DNA of 19,855 nucleotides from Granulosicoccus sp964594905. Lineage in GTDB: Bacteria; Pseudomonadota; Gammaproteobacteria; Granulosicoccales; Granulosicoccaceae. Position numbers and translations under genes: made by a program. Shown here piece by piece: positions 8,501 to 17,005 of this stretch. The first letter of the stretch is position 1, and every line of letters begins with the position of its first letter. A model generated the notes under the pieces. It was not told the origin of the DNA. It saw only the letters and a list, made by a program, of their open reading frames with translations, and did not search any database. The stretch lies in assembly GCA_964594905.1 (NCBI GenBank), contig CAZQOI010000059.1:1-19855 (forward strand), read 5' to 3'.

Positions 8501-8509
8501 ATTATAACA
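8501..8509 (-). promoter_or_regulatory. Candidate extended -10 promoter for the rimP-nusA operon
   Basis: The minus-strand sequence TGTTATAAT is a perfect TGnTATAAT extended -10 element, with no good -35 at 16-18 bases upstream. It sits in the 252-base space between mccA and rimP, about 190 bases ahead of the rimP start and upstream of the terminator hairpin. It is the best promoter-like signal I see in this space. Confidence 0.5.
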
Positions 8510-8560
8510 GTCAGAAACCACCTACGCCACAGACTTGCATGGGTCGTGCCTTAAAACCCC

Positions 8561-10537
8561 TCAACTGTCCTCGAGCCTTATGAGTATCTGGCCCGCCGAA
8601 ACCTGAGAACCCAGTGTTGCCTTGACCTCAACTATCTTGCCATCGCGTGGTGCACTGAGGACGTGCTCCATCTTCATGGCTTCTAATGTCAACAAGGCTT
8701 GCCCCGCCGTAATTTCGTCACCTGTGGCAACCTCAAGCGCAATAAGCTTCCCAGGCATCGGCGCTTTTATACTCCCCGACGTATCCCCAGCATCGATCGC
8801 CGCAGCACCCACGAGCGGAAGATCAAAAACCTGGTCCCAGCCACCAAATTGCACGTGTAGTTTCGTGTCCGTAAGCGCTGCATGAACATACTCAGACGCG
8901 CCGCCATCGATGGTCAGTAAACCGTTATCGAGCTGAATGTTGACGACCGTTCCATCTGCCAGTGCCAAGGCCCACCGACACTCCCCTCGCTTTTGCAAAC
9001 TCAAGGTTTGCTGTTGTTCATTGATCAGGAAACGAACCGGGCGTGTAGGCACACCCCAAAGCTGCCAATGACCCAACGCAGCGAGAGATTCTTCGTTTTT
9101 ATGATTGGGGCTTAGTTGTTCCGTGACCGCCAATGCCGCTACTGCTTGCAAAGCATGTTGCGCTGATACCGGAACGTCAATCAGGTCGTCATGGTGTGTT
9201 TCGATAAAGCTGGTGTCAAAGTCTCCTTGACGGATAGAGGGATGATCCACCAGACGCCACAGGTATTCACGATTGGTGGTGGTACCCAGAACCACAGAAG
9301 AACAAAGCTGTTTGGACAAACGCTGAAACGCGACGTCACGATTGTCTCCATAGCTGATCAGCTTTGCCAGCATGGGATCATAGTGTGGCGAGACAACATC
9401 ACCACTTTGCACGCCTGAGTCTATGCGCTGCGACTTATCAAGATCACATTGCTTAAGCACGCCTGTTGCTGGCAGAAAGCCTGCTTTGGCATCCTCAGCG
9501 TAGAGGCGTGCCTCAACGGCATGTCCGTTCAACGTTATTTGTTCCTGGCGCAATGGAATGGGTAAACCACTTGCTACTTGAAATTGCCATTCAACTAAAT
9601 CGATGCCCGTTACCGCTTCGGTGACCGGGTGCTCGACTTGTAAGCGTGTGTTCATTTCCATAAACCAGAAACTGTCACTGCTTAAATCATTTGATCCATC
9701 AGCAATGAACTCAACCGTTCCCGCACCTACGTAGTTGATCGCTTCGGCGGCGCGTACCGCCGCACTACAGACAGCTTCACGTACCTCGGCGGTCATGCCC
9801 GGAGCCGGCGCTTCTTCTATCACTTTCTGATGCCGACGCTGCAGTGAACAATCACGTTCATGCAGATGCACAACGGTACCGTGTGTATCACCAAAGACCT
9901 GAACCTCTATATGCCGCGGACTAGTGATAAATTTTTCGATGAGTACCCGATCATCACCAAACGATTGAGCCGCCTCTCGGCGAGCCGATATCAGCGCATC
10001 CTGGAAATCACTTGCCTGATGGACCAGTCGCATGCCTTTACCACCGCCACCAGCGCGAGCCTTGATCAACACTGGATAGGCGACATCGTCTGCAGCTTTA
10101 GCCAGAACAGCATCGTCCTGGTTTTCATCATGGTAGCCAGGCACAACCGGTACACCTGCTTCTACCATGCGTTTTTTGGCTGCATCTTTAAGGCCCATGG
10201 CACGCATTGAATCACCGTCAGGACCTATAAAAATAATGCCTGCAGCTTTGCACGCATCAACCAACGCCGGGTTTTCTGACAAAAATCCATAACCAGGATG
10301 GATAGCGTCGGCACCTGCCTCTTGTGCCGCCTTGATAATCGCATCGATGGACAAATAACTAGCAGTTGCCGCCGCCGGACCAATACAAACAGCACTATCC
10401 GCAGATCGCACATGCAATGCATTCACATCGACATCAGAATAAACAGCAATGCTACGAATACCCAGACGCTTTGCAGTGTTGATGATGCGTACCGCGATCT
10501 CGCCACGGTTTGCAATTAGAACCGATCGTATATGCAT
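8561..10537 (-). CDS. liuD: Methylcrotonoyl-CoA carboxylase, biotin-carrying alpha subunit
   Basis: This biotin-dependent carboxylase subunit uses ATP and bicarbonate to carboxylate its biotin, then hands CO2 to the beta subunit for 3-methylcrotonyl-CoA. The 658 residues (from ATG 10537) begin with a biotin carboxylase domain (IRSVLIANRGEIAVRII). The ATP-grasp glycine loop GGGGKG is at 163-168 and the catalytic EMNTRLQVEHPVTE at 294-307. A variable linker follows, then a C-terminal biotinyl domain with EAMKMEH, the lysine being K622. The sequence alone fits acyl-CoA carboxylases generally; the adjacent MCC-type beta subunit decides the substrate. The TTG codon at 10540 directly before the ATG could also start, but AGGA is 8 bases from the ATG, so I prefer the ATG. 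Gap to the beta subunit stop is 3 bases. It is probably the last gene of the catabolic operon. Confidence 0.92.
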   Translation of the reverse strand: MHIRSVLIANRGEIAVRIINTAKRLGIRSIAVYSDVDVNALHVRSADSAVCIGPAAATASYLSIDAIIKAAQEAGADAIHPGYGFLSENPALVDACKAAGIIFIGPDGDSMRAMGLKDAAKKRMVEAGVPVVPGYHDENQDDAVLAKAADDVAYPVLIKARAGGGGKGMRLVHQASDFQDALISARREAAQSFGDDRVLIEKFITSPRHIEVQVFGDTHGTVVHLHERDCSLQRRHQKVIEEAPAPGMTAEVREAVCSAAVRAAEAINYVGAGTVEFIADGSNDLSSDSFWFMEMNTRLQVEHPVTEAVTGIDLVEWQFQVASGLPIPLRQEQITLNGHAVEARLYAEDAKAGFLPATGVLKQCDLDKSQRIDSGVQSGDVVSPHYDPMLAKLISYGDNRDVAFQRLSKQLCSSVVLGTTTNREYLWRLVDHPSIRQGDFDTSFIETHHDDLIDVPVSAQHALQAVAALAVTEQLSPNHKNEESLAALGHWQLWGVPTRPVRFLINEQQQTLSLQKRGECRWALALADGTVVNIQLDNGLLTIDGGASEYVHAALTDTKLHVQFGGWDQVFDLPLVGAAAIDAGDTSGSIKAPMPGKLIALEVATGDEITAGQALLTLEAMKMEHVLSAPRDGKIVEVKATLGSQVSAGQILIRLEDS

Positions 10538-10540
10538 CAA

Positions 10541-12142
10541 TTACATCCTGAACACGCCGAAACGTGTGTCCTTGATCGGTGCGTTAAGACTGACTGCAAG
10601 GCTCAATCCCAACACGTCGCGAGTTTTCCGTGGATCGATAATACCGTCGTCCCACAGACGTGACGATGCGTATAAAGGTCGTGACTGCGCATCAAATTGA
10701 TCAACGTAGGGTTGGCGAAAATTATCTCGATCAGCATCAGTCCAGCTCTTACCAGCGCGACGTGCGCCAGCCTCACTCACGGAGGCAAGTACATCGGCAG
10801 CTTGTTCACCGCCCATGACCGAGATGCGGGCATTTGGCCACATCCATAAAAACCGTGGATCATACGCTCGACCACACATGCCGTAATTGCCAGCACCATA
10901 AGAGCCGCCAATAATGACTGTGTGTTTAGGCACAGCAGCATTACTGACAGCCATGACGAGCTTCGCACCGTCCTTGGCAATCCCTCCAGCTTCAGCAGCC
11001 TGGCCCACCATAAACCCTGTGATGTTCTGTAAAAAAACCAAGGGGATGTGTCGTTGACAACACAATTCTACAAAGTGCGCACCTTTAACGGCACTTTCAG
11101 AAAACAGTACGCCGTTATTCGCAAGTATGCCAACGGGAATCCCGTGGATTCTGGCAAAACCGGTTACCAAGGTATCGCCGTAACGTGGTTTAAACGCATC
11201 AAAGCGCGAGCCATCGACAATTCGCGCGATGACTTCAGCAACATCAAAGGGTTTGCGCGTGTCTGCTGAAATGATGCCAAGCATCTCTTCTGGGTTATAG
11301 CGCGGTTGCTCAACACCATGTCGAGTTATTGATTCAGTTTTCCGCAAGTTCAAGTTCGCTATTGCATCCCTTGCAAGCTGCAAGGCATGGTGATCATCTT
11401 CCGCAAGATGATCTGCGACACCCGATAGTCTTGTATGTGTATCGCCACCACCGAGCACCTCCGCCGTTACCTCTTCACCGGTCGCGGCCTTGACTAACGG
11501 GGGGCCCGCAAGAAAGATCGTACCTTGCTCGCGAACAATGATGGTTTGATCTGACATGGCTGGTACATAGGCACCACCAGCCGTGCACGAACCCATGACA
11601 ACAGCGATCTGACTAATTCCTTTTGCCGACATAGACGCCTGGTTGAAGAATATGCGCCCGAAATGTTCACGATCAGGAAACACTTCATCCTGATTGGGTA
11701 AATTGGCTCCACCACTGTCGACAAGATACACACAAGGTAAGTGGTTTTCTTCAGCTATCGCTTGCGCTCGCAAGTGTTTTTTTACGGTGAGTGGGTAGTA
11801 GGTTCCGCCTTTGACTGTTGCGTCGTTGCATATGATCATGCAATCACTGCCATGAATCTGACCAACCCCGGCGATCACACCGGCGGAAGGCACTTCATTG
11901 TCGTAGTGGTCAAACGCTGCAAACAAACCCACTTCAAGAAATGGAGTACCCGGATCAATCAGTAGTTCGATACGTTCACGAGGCAGGAGTTTGCCGCGTG
12001 ACTGATGGCGTTCACGTGACTTGTCACTCCCGCCTCGTTGCACTGACTCAGAAGCGACTTCAATCTGCTTAAGCTGTTCAAGCAGTGCAGCGTGATTGTG
12101 CTGATACGATTCGCTGTTAACGTCCAGTTGTGAATCAATCAT
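10541..12142 (-). CDS. liuB: Methylcrotonoyl-CoA carboxylase, beta (carboxyltransferase) subunit
   Basis: This is the carboxyltransferase that converts 3-methylcrotonyl-CoA to 3-methylglutaconyl-CoA in leucine breakdown, in a complex with the alpha subunit. The 533-residue length is typical of MCC beta. Family-specific stretches include EVFPDREHFGRIFFNQAS (153-170), VVMGSCTAGGAYVPAMSDQ (181-199) and GTIFLAGPPLVKAATGEEV (207-225). A second crotonase-like half has ITGFMVGQAAEAGGIAKDG and GGSYGAGNYGMCGRAYDPRF. These match MCC beta better than propionyl-CoA carboxylase beta. It starts at ATG 12142, 3 bases after the dehydrogenase stop, and ends 3 bases before the alpha subunit ATG, so the three genes are almost certainly translated from one message. 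Confidence 0.95.
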   Translation of the reverse strand: MIDSQLDVNSESYQHNHAALLEQLKQIEVASESVQRGGSDKSRERHQSRGKLLPRERIELLIDPGTPFLEVGLFAAFDHYDNEVPSAGVIAGVGQIHGSDCMIICNDATVKGGTYYPLTVKKHLRAQAIAEENHLPCVYLVDSGGANLPNQDEVFPDREHFGRIFFNQASMSAKGISQIAVVMGSCTAGGAYVPAMSDQTIIVREQGTIFLAGPPLVKAATGEEVTAEVLGGGDTHTRLSGVADHLAEDDHHALQLARDAIANLNLRKTESITRHGVEQPRYNPEEMLGIISADTRKPFDVAEVIARIVDGSRFDAFKPRYGDTLVTGFARIHGIPVGILANNGVLFSESAVKGAHFVELCCQRHIPLVFLQNITGFMVGQAAEAGGIAKDGAKLVMAVSNAAVPKHTVIIGGSYGAGNYGMCGRAYDPRFLWMWPNARISVMGGEQAADVLASVSEAGARRAGKSWTDADRDNFRQPYVDQFDAQSRPLYASSRLWDDGIIDPRKTRDVLGLSLAVSLNAPIKDTRFGVFRM

Positions 12143-12145
12143 GAC

Positions 12146-13309
12146 TTAAGCAGTTTCATTGAACAGCTCGCGACCGATCAGCATGCGCCGAATTTCACTG
12201 GTACCGGCACCTATTTCATATAGCTTGGCATCTCGCAGCAATCGCCCTGTTGGATACTCGTTAATATAACCATTACCACCTAGTGTCTGAATAGCTTCCA
12301 GTGCACACCAGGTTGCTTTTTCTGCTGCGTACAAGATACATCCTGCTGCATCCTTTCGCGTTGTTTCTCCACGATCACACGCAGAAGCGACCGCGTAGAC
12401 ATAACTTCGACAGGCGTTGCTGGTTGTGTACATATCAGCGAGCTTACTCTGCATGAGCTGAAACTCACCAATGGCTTGACCAAACTGTTTACGTTCATGC
12501 ACATAGGGTACGACCACATCAAGGCAAGCCGCCATTATGCCAAGTGGACCTGCTGCCAATACTACGCGCTCGTAGTCAAGGCCCGACATCAGCACATTCA
12601 CGCCTTTGCCTTCCACACCAAGAATATTTGCCTCTGGCACCTGACAATCCTTAAAGACCAGCTCGCACGTGTTGGAACCGCGCATACCTAATTTATCCAG
12701 TTTCTGTGCGGTCGAGAACCCCTGCATGCCACGTTCAATAATAAATGCAGTTATCCCTCGTGGACCTGCGTCAGGGTCTGTCTTGGCATAGACCACAAGC
12801 GTCTCTGCATCAGGTCCATTGGTAATCCACATCTTGTTGCCATTAAGAATGTAATGATCATCATTTTTTTGTGCGCGTAGCTGCATGGAGACCACATCCG
12901 ACCCAGACCCGGGTTCGGACATTGCCAATGCACCTACCGCTTTACCACTGATCAGATCGGGTAAATAGCGTTCTTTTTGTTGATCCGTACCATTTCGGTT
13001 GATCTGGTTGATGCAAAGATTAGAGTGCGCGCCATAGGACAAACCAACAGATGCAGATGCACGACTGATTTCTTCAATCGCTACACAATGGGCAAGGTAG
13101 CCCATCCCCGCACCACCGTTTTTTTCTGGCACGGTAATGCCATGTAGACCAAGCTCTCCCATCTCTTGCCACAGGCTCATTGGGAATTCATTGGAGCTGT
13201 CGATACTGGCAGCTTGCGGGGCAATCACATCGTTGGCAAATCGCGACACCATGTCACGAAGTGCATCGATATCTTCGCCAAGCTTAAATCGCATCCCTTG
13301 TTGAAACAT
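12146..13309 (-). CDS. liuA: Isovaleryl-CoA dehydrogenase
   Basis: This FAD enzyme oxidises isovaleryl-CoA to 3-methylcrotonyl-CoA, the substrate of the next two gene products, passing electrons to electron transfer flavoprotein. At 387 residues it has the acyl-CoA dehydrogenase fold. Signature 1 is ALAMSEPGSGSD (127-138), MWITNGPDA follows, and near the C-terminus are QTLGGNGYINEYPTGRLLRD and EIGAGTSEIRRMLIGREL. The catalytic base is placed as in isovaleryl-CoA dehydrogenases, within GLDYERVVLAAGPLG (E247), rather than in the C-terminal position used by short- and medium-chain enzymes. Start ATG 13309 has a weak GAGA 8 bases upstream. The 55-base gap from the oxidoreductase gene upstream contains no clear terminator, so they are likely co-transcribed. 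Confidence 0.93.
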   Translation of the reverse strand: MFQQGMRFKLGEDIDALRDMVSRFANDVIAPQAASIDSSNEFPMSLWQEMGELGLHGITVPEKNGGAGMGYLAHCVAIEEISRASASVGLSYGAHSNLCINQINRNGTDQQKERYLPDLISGKAVGALAMSEPGSGSDVVSMQLRAQKNDDHYILNGNKMWITNGPDAETLVVYAKTDPDAGPRGITAFIIERGMQGFSTAQKLDKLGMRGSNTCELVFKDCQVPEANILGVEGKGVNVLMSGLDYERVVLAAGPLGIMAACLDVVVPYVHERKQFGQAIGEFQLMQSKLADMYTTSNACRSYVYAVASACDRGETTRKDAAGCILYAAEKATWCALEAIQTLGGNGYINEYPTGRLLRDAKLYEIGAGTSEIRRMLIGRELFNETA

Positions 13310-13364
13310 GATTGGTTCTCTTTAGATGGGTATAACTGGATTTTTTATTGTATTGGCACAGGCT

Positions 13365-16300
13365 TCAAGCCGCCTGCTCAACGTTTGTCATTTCAATCCC
13401 TTCAAGATGCGCCCATGCATCTCTACGAGCAATTAATGCTTTCTCCATGGCCTCCTGTTTAACCGGACCAAATCCACGAATCTCATCGGGCACGGAAAGA
13501 ATGGCCGCAACCGATGCAGAATACTCTGATGATAGAGACCCCGTAAGTGATCTTGCCTCAAGTATCTTAACCAGCTTGTCTAGATCGAGTTCGTAGCGCT
13601 TGATCCATTCACGCTCGGCAACGCGTTCAGCAGTTCGGCCAAACGGATCAAACCAGGTTCCACGTAATTTTTTACCTTTTTGCATGACATTGAACAAAGA
13701 CAACACCCAGGGTCCAAACTCACGCTTCAACGGTCTGCCTTCAGGGTCAGTACCACCCAACATTGGTGGTGCCAAATTGAATTTCAACGAGAAGTCACCG
13801 GTAAAATTCTGTTTGATTGATTCAGTGAATTCCGGGCGAGAGTACAAACGAGCCACTTCATACTCATCCTTATAAGTCATGAGCTTTGCAAGCTGCTGTA
13901 CAGCTATACGCGTGTGGCTTTCAGCTAGACCATTAGTTGAAAACGAATCACGTACCCTGGCAATAGTCTTTTCATAACGACTGGCCCAGGATTTACTCTG
14001 ATATGCCATCAGGTGTGATTTTCGATGCTCAATCAGCTCCTCAAGTGGCATCTCTTTTTTCCAGGTGACAGCTACCGCTTTTGGCTTGTCTGCTTCGGCC
14101 AGCACCGTTTTTACCATTGCAGGATCGGCCGCGAGTTGTCGGCCCCAGGAAAAAGCCAAACGATTTGCGTCGATAGCAACACCGTTAAGTTCAATGGCTT
14201 CATCAAGAGCTTTGAAACTCAAAGGGATATGACCTAACTGCCACGCATAGCCAAGCATCATGATATTCGTCGCAATCGAATCACCGACAAGCTTTTCAGC
14301 GGTGTCACCAAAGCGTTGAAAATGTTTAGCGGATTGAACAACACGACTTATTGTTGCTTCCATTTCACTATAACGAAATTTAAAATCGCGACTGCCTATA
14401 AAGGCGGCTACTGGCGCAGTTGTAGTATTCACAACTGCATGGGTACGCTCAGCATCACATAACACCACACCATTGGCTGAAGCCGCCACGACCGCGTCCG
14501 CAGCGATCAATAAATCTGCACCGCCGGCAACCATATTAGGGCTTGAGACCATTGATTCTTCTTTAGCGATGCGTACCTGACTCAAGACAGCGCCGCCTTT
14601 TTGTGCAAGCCCTGCCATATCAAGAACGATCGGTGCCTTGCCATCGATATGCGCGGCCATACCGAGCAGCGCACCAATAGTAAGAACACCAGTACCACCA
14701 ACACCGGTAATAACAATGTTCCAAGCTTCATCGCCCAACTCAAGTACACCAGGCTCGGGCAAGTCAAATGTTTGTTGTTTCTTGGGTATGTCGGCGGCAG
14801 CTGATTGCTTACCTGGTTTGGCGGGTTCACCGTCATATACCGTAACAAATGAAGGACAAAAACCCTTGACGCAGGAATAGTCCTTATTACAGCTCGACTG
14901 GTTGATACGCCGCTTACGCCCAAATTCTGTTTCTACAGGTTCTATCGAAACACAATTCGATTGCACGGAACAATCCCCACAACCCTCGCACACATCCGTA
15001 TTTATAAAGACACGCTTGGCCGGGTCTTCGAGTAAACCTCGCTTGCGACGCCGACGCTTTTCCGCTGCACAAGTTTGTACGTACACGATCGCATTACAAC
15101 CATCAAGCTCGCGTAGTTCACGCATGACTGGATCGAGCTCGTCTCGATGCTTGATTACTACACCCGAAGCAAGTGATGCGGAATCAACCCCTTTGGGATC
15201 GTCAGTAACAAGATAGATTGGCCAAACACCTTCGGCTTTCAATTGTTGTGTTACTAACGCAGGCGTTAACTCACCATCGATATCTTGCCCACCTGTCATG
15301 GCTACCGCATCGTTGTACAAAACCTTGTAAGTGATGTTGACCTTGGCCGCGACCGATGCCCGAACTGCTAGTAAGCCTGAATGAAAGTACGTGCCGTCAC
15401 CAAGATTTACAAAACGATGTTTCTCGTCAGTGAAATGGCTGATGGAAGACCATGGCACTCCCTCCCCGCCCATTTGCGTAAACGTGTCAGTGCTTCGGTC
15501 CATCCAGATAGTCATATAATGACAACCAATACCTGCCATCGCTTTTGAACCTTCCGGCACTTTGGTTGACGTGTTATGTGGGCAGCCGGAGCAGAACCAG
15601 GGTTGGCGATCAATCGGCGCTTGATGATTCGCTTTTTCGTCCGCGCGTTTTTGCAGATAAGCAAGTCGCTCTTTGATTCGCGTCTTTAGCGATTCATCAA
15701 TTGATAACGTAAGCAGTCGTTCAGCAATCGCCCGCGCTACCCGTGAAATAGACAAGGCAGTAGATAAAGGTAAAAAGGGCTTGTCGTTATCATCAAACTT
15801 GCCAACGATACGTGGTCGCACATCTGGCCGCCAATTAAACAACTGCTGCTTGATTTGATGTTCAATAATTTCACGCCGCTCTTCAACGATCAAAACCTCT
15901 TCGAGACCCTCTGAAAATTCTCGGATTCCATTCGGTTCAAGTGGCCATGGCATGCGAACTTTGTATATTCTGATACCAATGTCACGCATAACTGTTTCAT
16001 CAATATCGAGCTCAAGCAAAGCTTGTCGCGCATCCTCGTAAGCTTTACCAGTGGCGACAATACCAAAACGCGCCTTTGGTGAATCGACAACTAATTGATC
16101 AATTCCATTCGCATGCGCAAAAGCCAGTGCTGCGTAAGCTTTTTGTTCCTGTAGCCTTTCATCCTGAATCAGTGGTGGATCAGGCCAACGCAGATTAAGA
16201 CCATCCTCGGGCAGAACAAAATCAGCGGGTTTAACAATGTCTATATTTTCCCGATCTAGTGAAAGAACAGCACTTGTTTCGATGGTGTCAGAAATAACTT

Positions 16301-16895
16301 TATAACCAACCCAACAACCTGAGTAGCGAGACATCGCAATACCGAGCAGTCCGAGCTCTATAAATTCATGCACGGATGACGGAAACAATACCGGCATGAC
16401 AGACGCCATAAAAGCATGATCAGATTGGTGAGGCACAGTTGATGACTTTGCAGCGTGATCATCACCCGCTATGCACAGGACGCCACCATGCTTGGATGAA
16501 CCAGCCGCGTTACCGTGTTTGAACACGTCACCACAGCGATCGACACCAGGGCCTTTGCCATACCAAATGCCAACCACCCCATCTTTGTTTGCACCTGAAG
16601 AAAGCTGAACTTGCTGCGACCCCCAAATTGCTGTCGCTGCAAGCTCTTCATTAACACCTGGTTGGAAGACAACACCTGATTCGTCCAGGAATCTGCTGGC
16701 ACGCTGCAATTGTTGATCGTAGGCACCGATCGGTGAACCCCGATAACCAGAAATAAAAGCACCTGTATTCAGCCCAGCTAAACGATCACGCTGTAGCTGC
16801 ACCATCGGTAAGCGAACGAGAGCTTGTGTGCCGTTCATAAAGGCACTGCCGCTGGTTGCGGTGTACTTGTCGTCGAGGTGATGTGCGGTACCCAT
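13365..16895 (-). CDS. Indolepyruvate ferredoxin oxidoreductase family protein (fused subunits)
   Basis: Members of this family oxidatively decarboxylate 2-oxo acids to acyl-CoA with thiamine pyrophosphate and ferredoxin. The 1176-residue chain fuses parts that are separate subunits in archaea. The N-terminal pyrimidine-binding domain has ISGYRGSPIGAYD (48-60). The TPP-binding domain has LGDGTYFHSG (GDG at 499-501) and YNDAVAMTGGQ (N528). An iron-sulfur segment has C636-x2-C639-x2-C642-x5-C648 plus a further Cys group in CNKDYSCVKGFCPSF. A gamma-like Rossmann domain has GVGGTG at 731-736. Start ATG 16895 is preceded by GAGG at 9 bases. The known substrates of relatives are aryl pyruvates. Its place upstream of isovaleryl-CoA dehydrogenase suggests a branched-chain 2-oxo acid such as 2-oxoisocaproate instead, but that is inference. 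No typical lipoamide-type branched-chain dehydrogenase subunits are in the window. I see no firm promoter in the 110 bases upstream. Confidence 0.93.
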   Translation of the reverse strand: MGTAHHLDDKYTATSGSAFMNGTQALVRLPMVQLQRDRLAGLNTGAFISGYRGSPIGAYDQQLQRASRFLDESGVVFQPGVNEELAATAIWGSQQVQLSSGANKDGVVGIWYGKGPGVDRCGDVFKHGNAAGSSKHGGVLCIAGDDHAAKSSTVPHQSDHAFMASVMPVLFPSSVHEFIELGLLGIAMSRYSGCWVGYKVISDTIETSAVLSLDRENIDIVKPADFVLPEDGLNLRWPDPPLIQDERLQEQKAYAALAFAHANGIDQLVVDSPKARFGIVATGKAYEDARQALLELDIDETVMRDIGIRIYKVRMPWPLEPNGIREFSEGLEEVLIVEERREIIEHQIKQQLFNWRPDVRPRIVGKFDDNDKPFLPLSTALSISRVARAIAERLLTLSIDESLKTRIKERLAYLQKRADEKANHQAPIDRQPWFCSGCPHNTSTKVPEGSKAMAGIGCHYMTIWMDRSTDTFTQMGGEGVPWSSISHFTDEKHRFVNLGDGTYFHSGLLAVRASVAAKVNITYKVLYNDAVAMTGGQDIDGELTPALVTQQLKAEGVWPIYLVTDDPKGVDSASLASGVVIKHRDELDPVMRELRELDGCNAIVYVQTCAAEKRRRRKRGLLEDPAKRVFINTDVCEGCGDCSVQSNCVSIEPVETEFGRKRRINQSSCNKDYSCVKGFCPSFVTVYDGEPAKPGKQSAAADIPKKQQTFDLPEPGVLELGDEAWNIVITGVGGTGVLTIGALLGMAAHIDGKAPIVLDMAGLAQKGGAVLSQVRIAKEESMVSSPNMVAGGADLLIAADAVVAASANGVVLCDAERTHAVVNTTTAPVAAFIGSRDFKFRYSEMEATISRVVQSAKHFQRFGDTAEKLVGDSIATNIMMLGYAWQLGHIPLSFKALDEAIELNGVAIDANRLAFSWGRQLAADPAMVKTVLAEADKPKAVAVTWKKEMPLEELIEHRKSHLMAYQSKSWASRYEKTIARVRDSFSTNGLAESHTRIAVQQLAKLMTYKDEYEVARLYSRPEFTESIKQNFTGDFSLKFNLAPPMLGGTDPEGRPLKREFGPWVLSLFNVMQKGKKLRGTWFDPFGRTAERVAEREWIKRYELDLDKLVKILEARSLTGSLSSEYSASVAAILSVPDEIRGFGPVKQEAMEKALIARRDAWAHLEGIEMTNVEQAA

Positions 16896-17005
16896 GAAGC
16901 TTATCCTCGTAAAGACGTTTGACTGGACGAATTGCCTACTGTGACTACCTTTGCAGGCCGAGAGTTCTCAGCTTGCGCTTAATCATCCGTAAGTTGAAGA
17001 AAATA

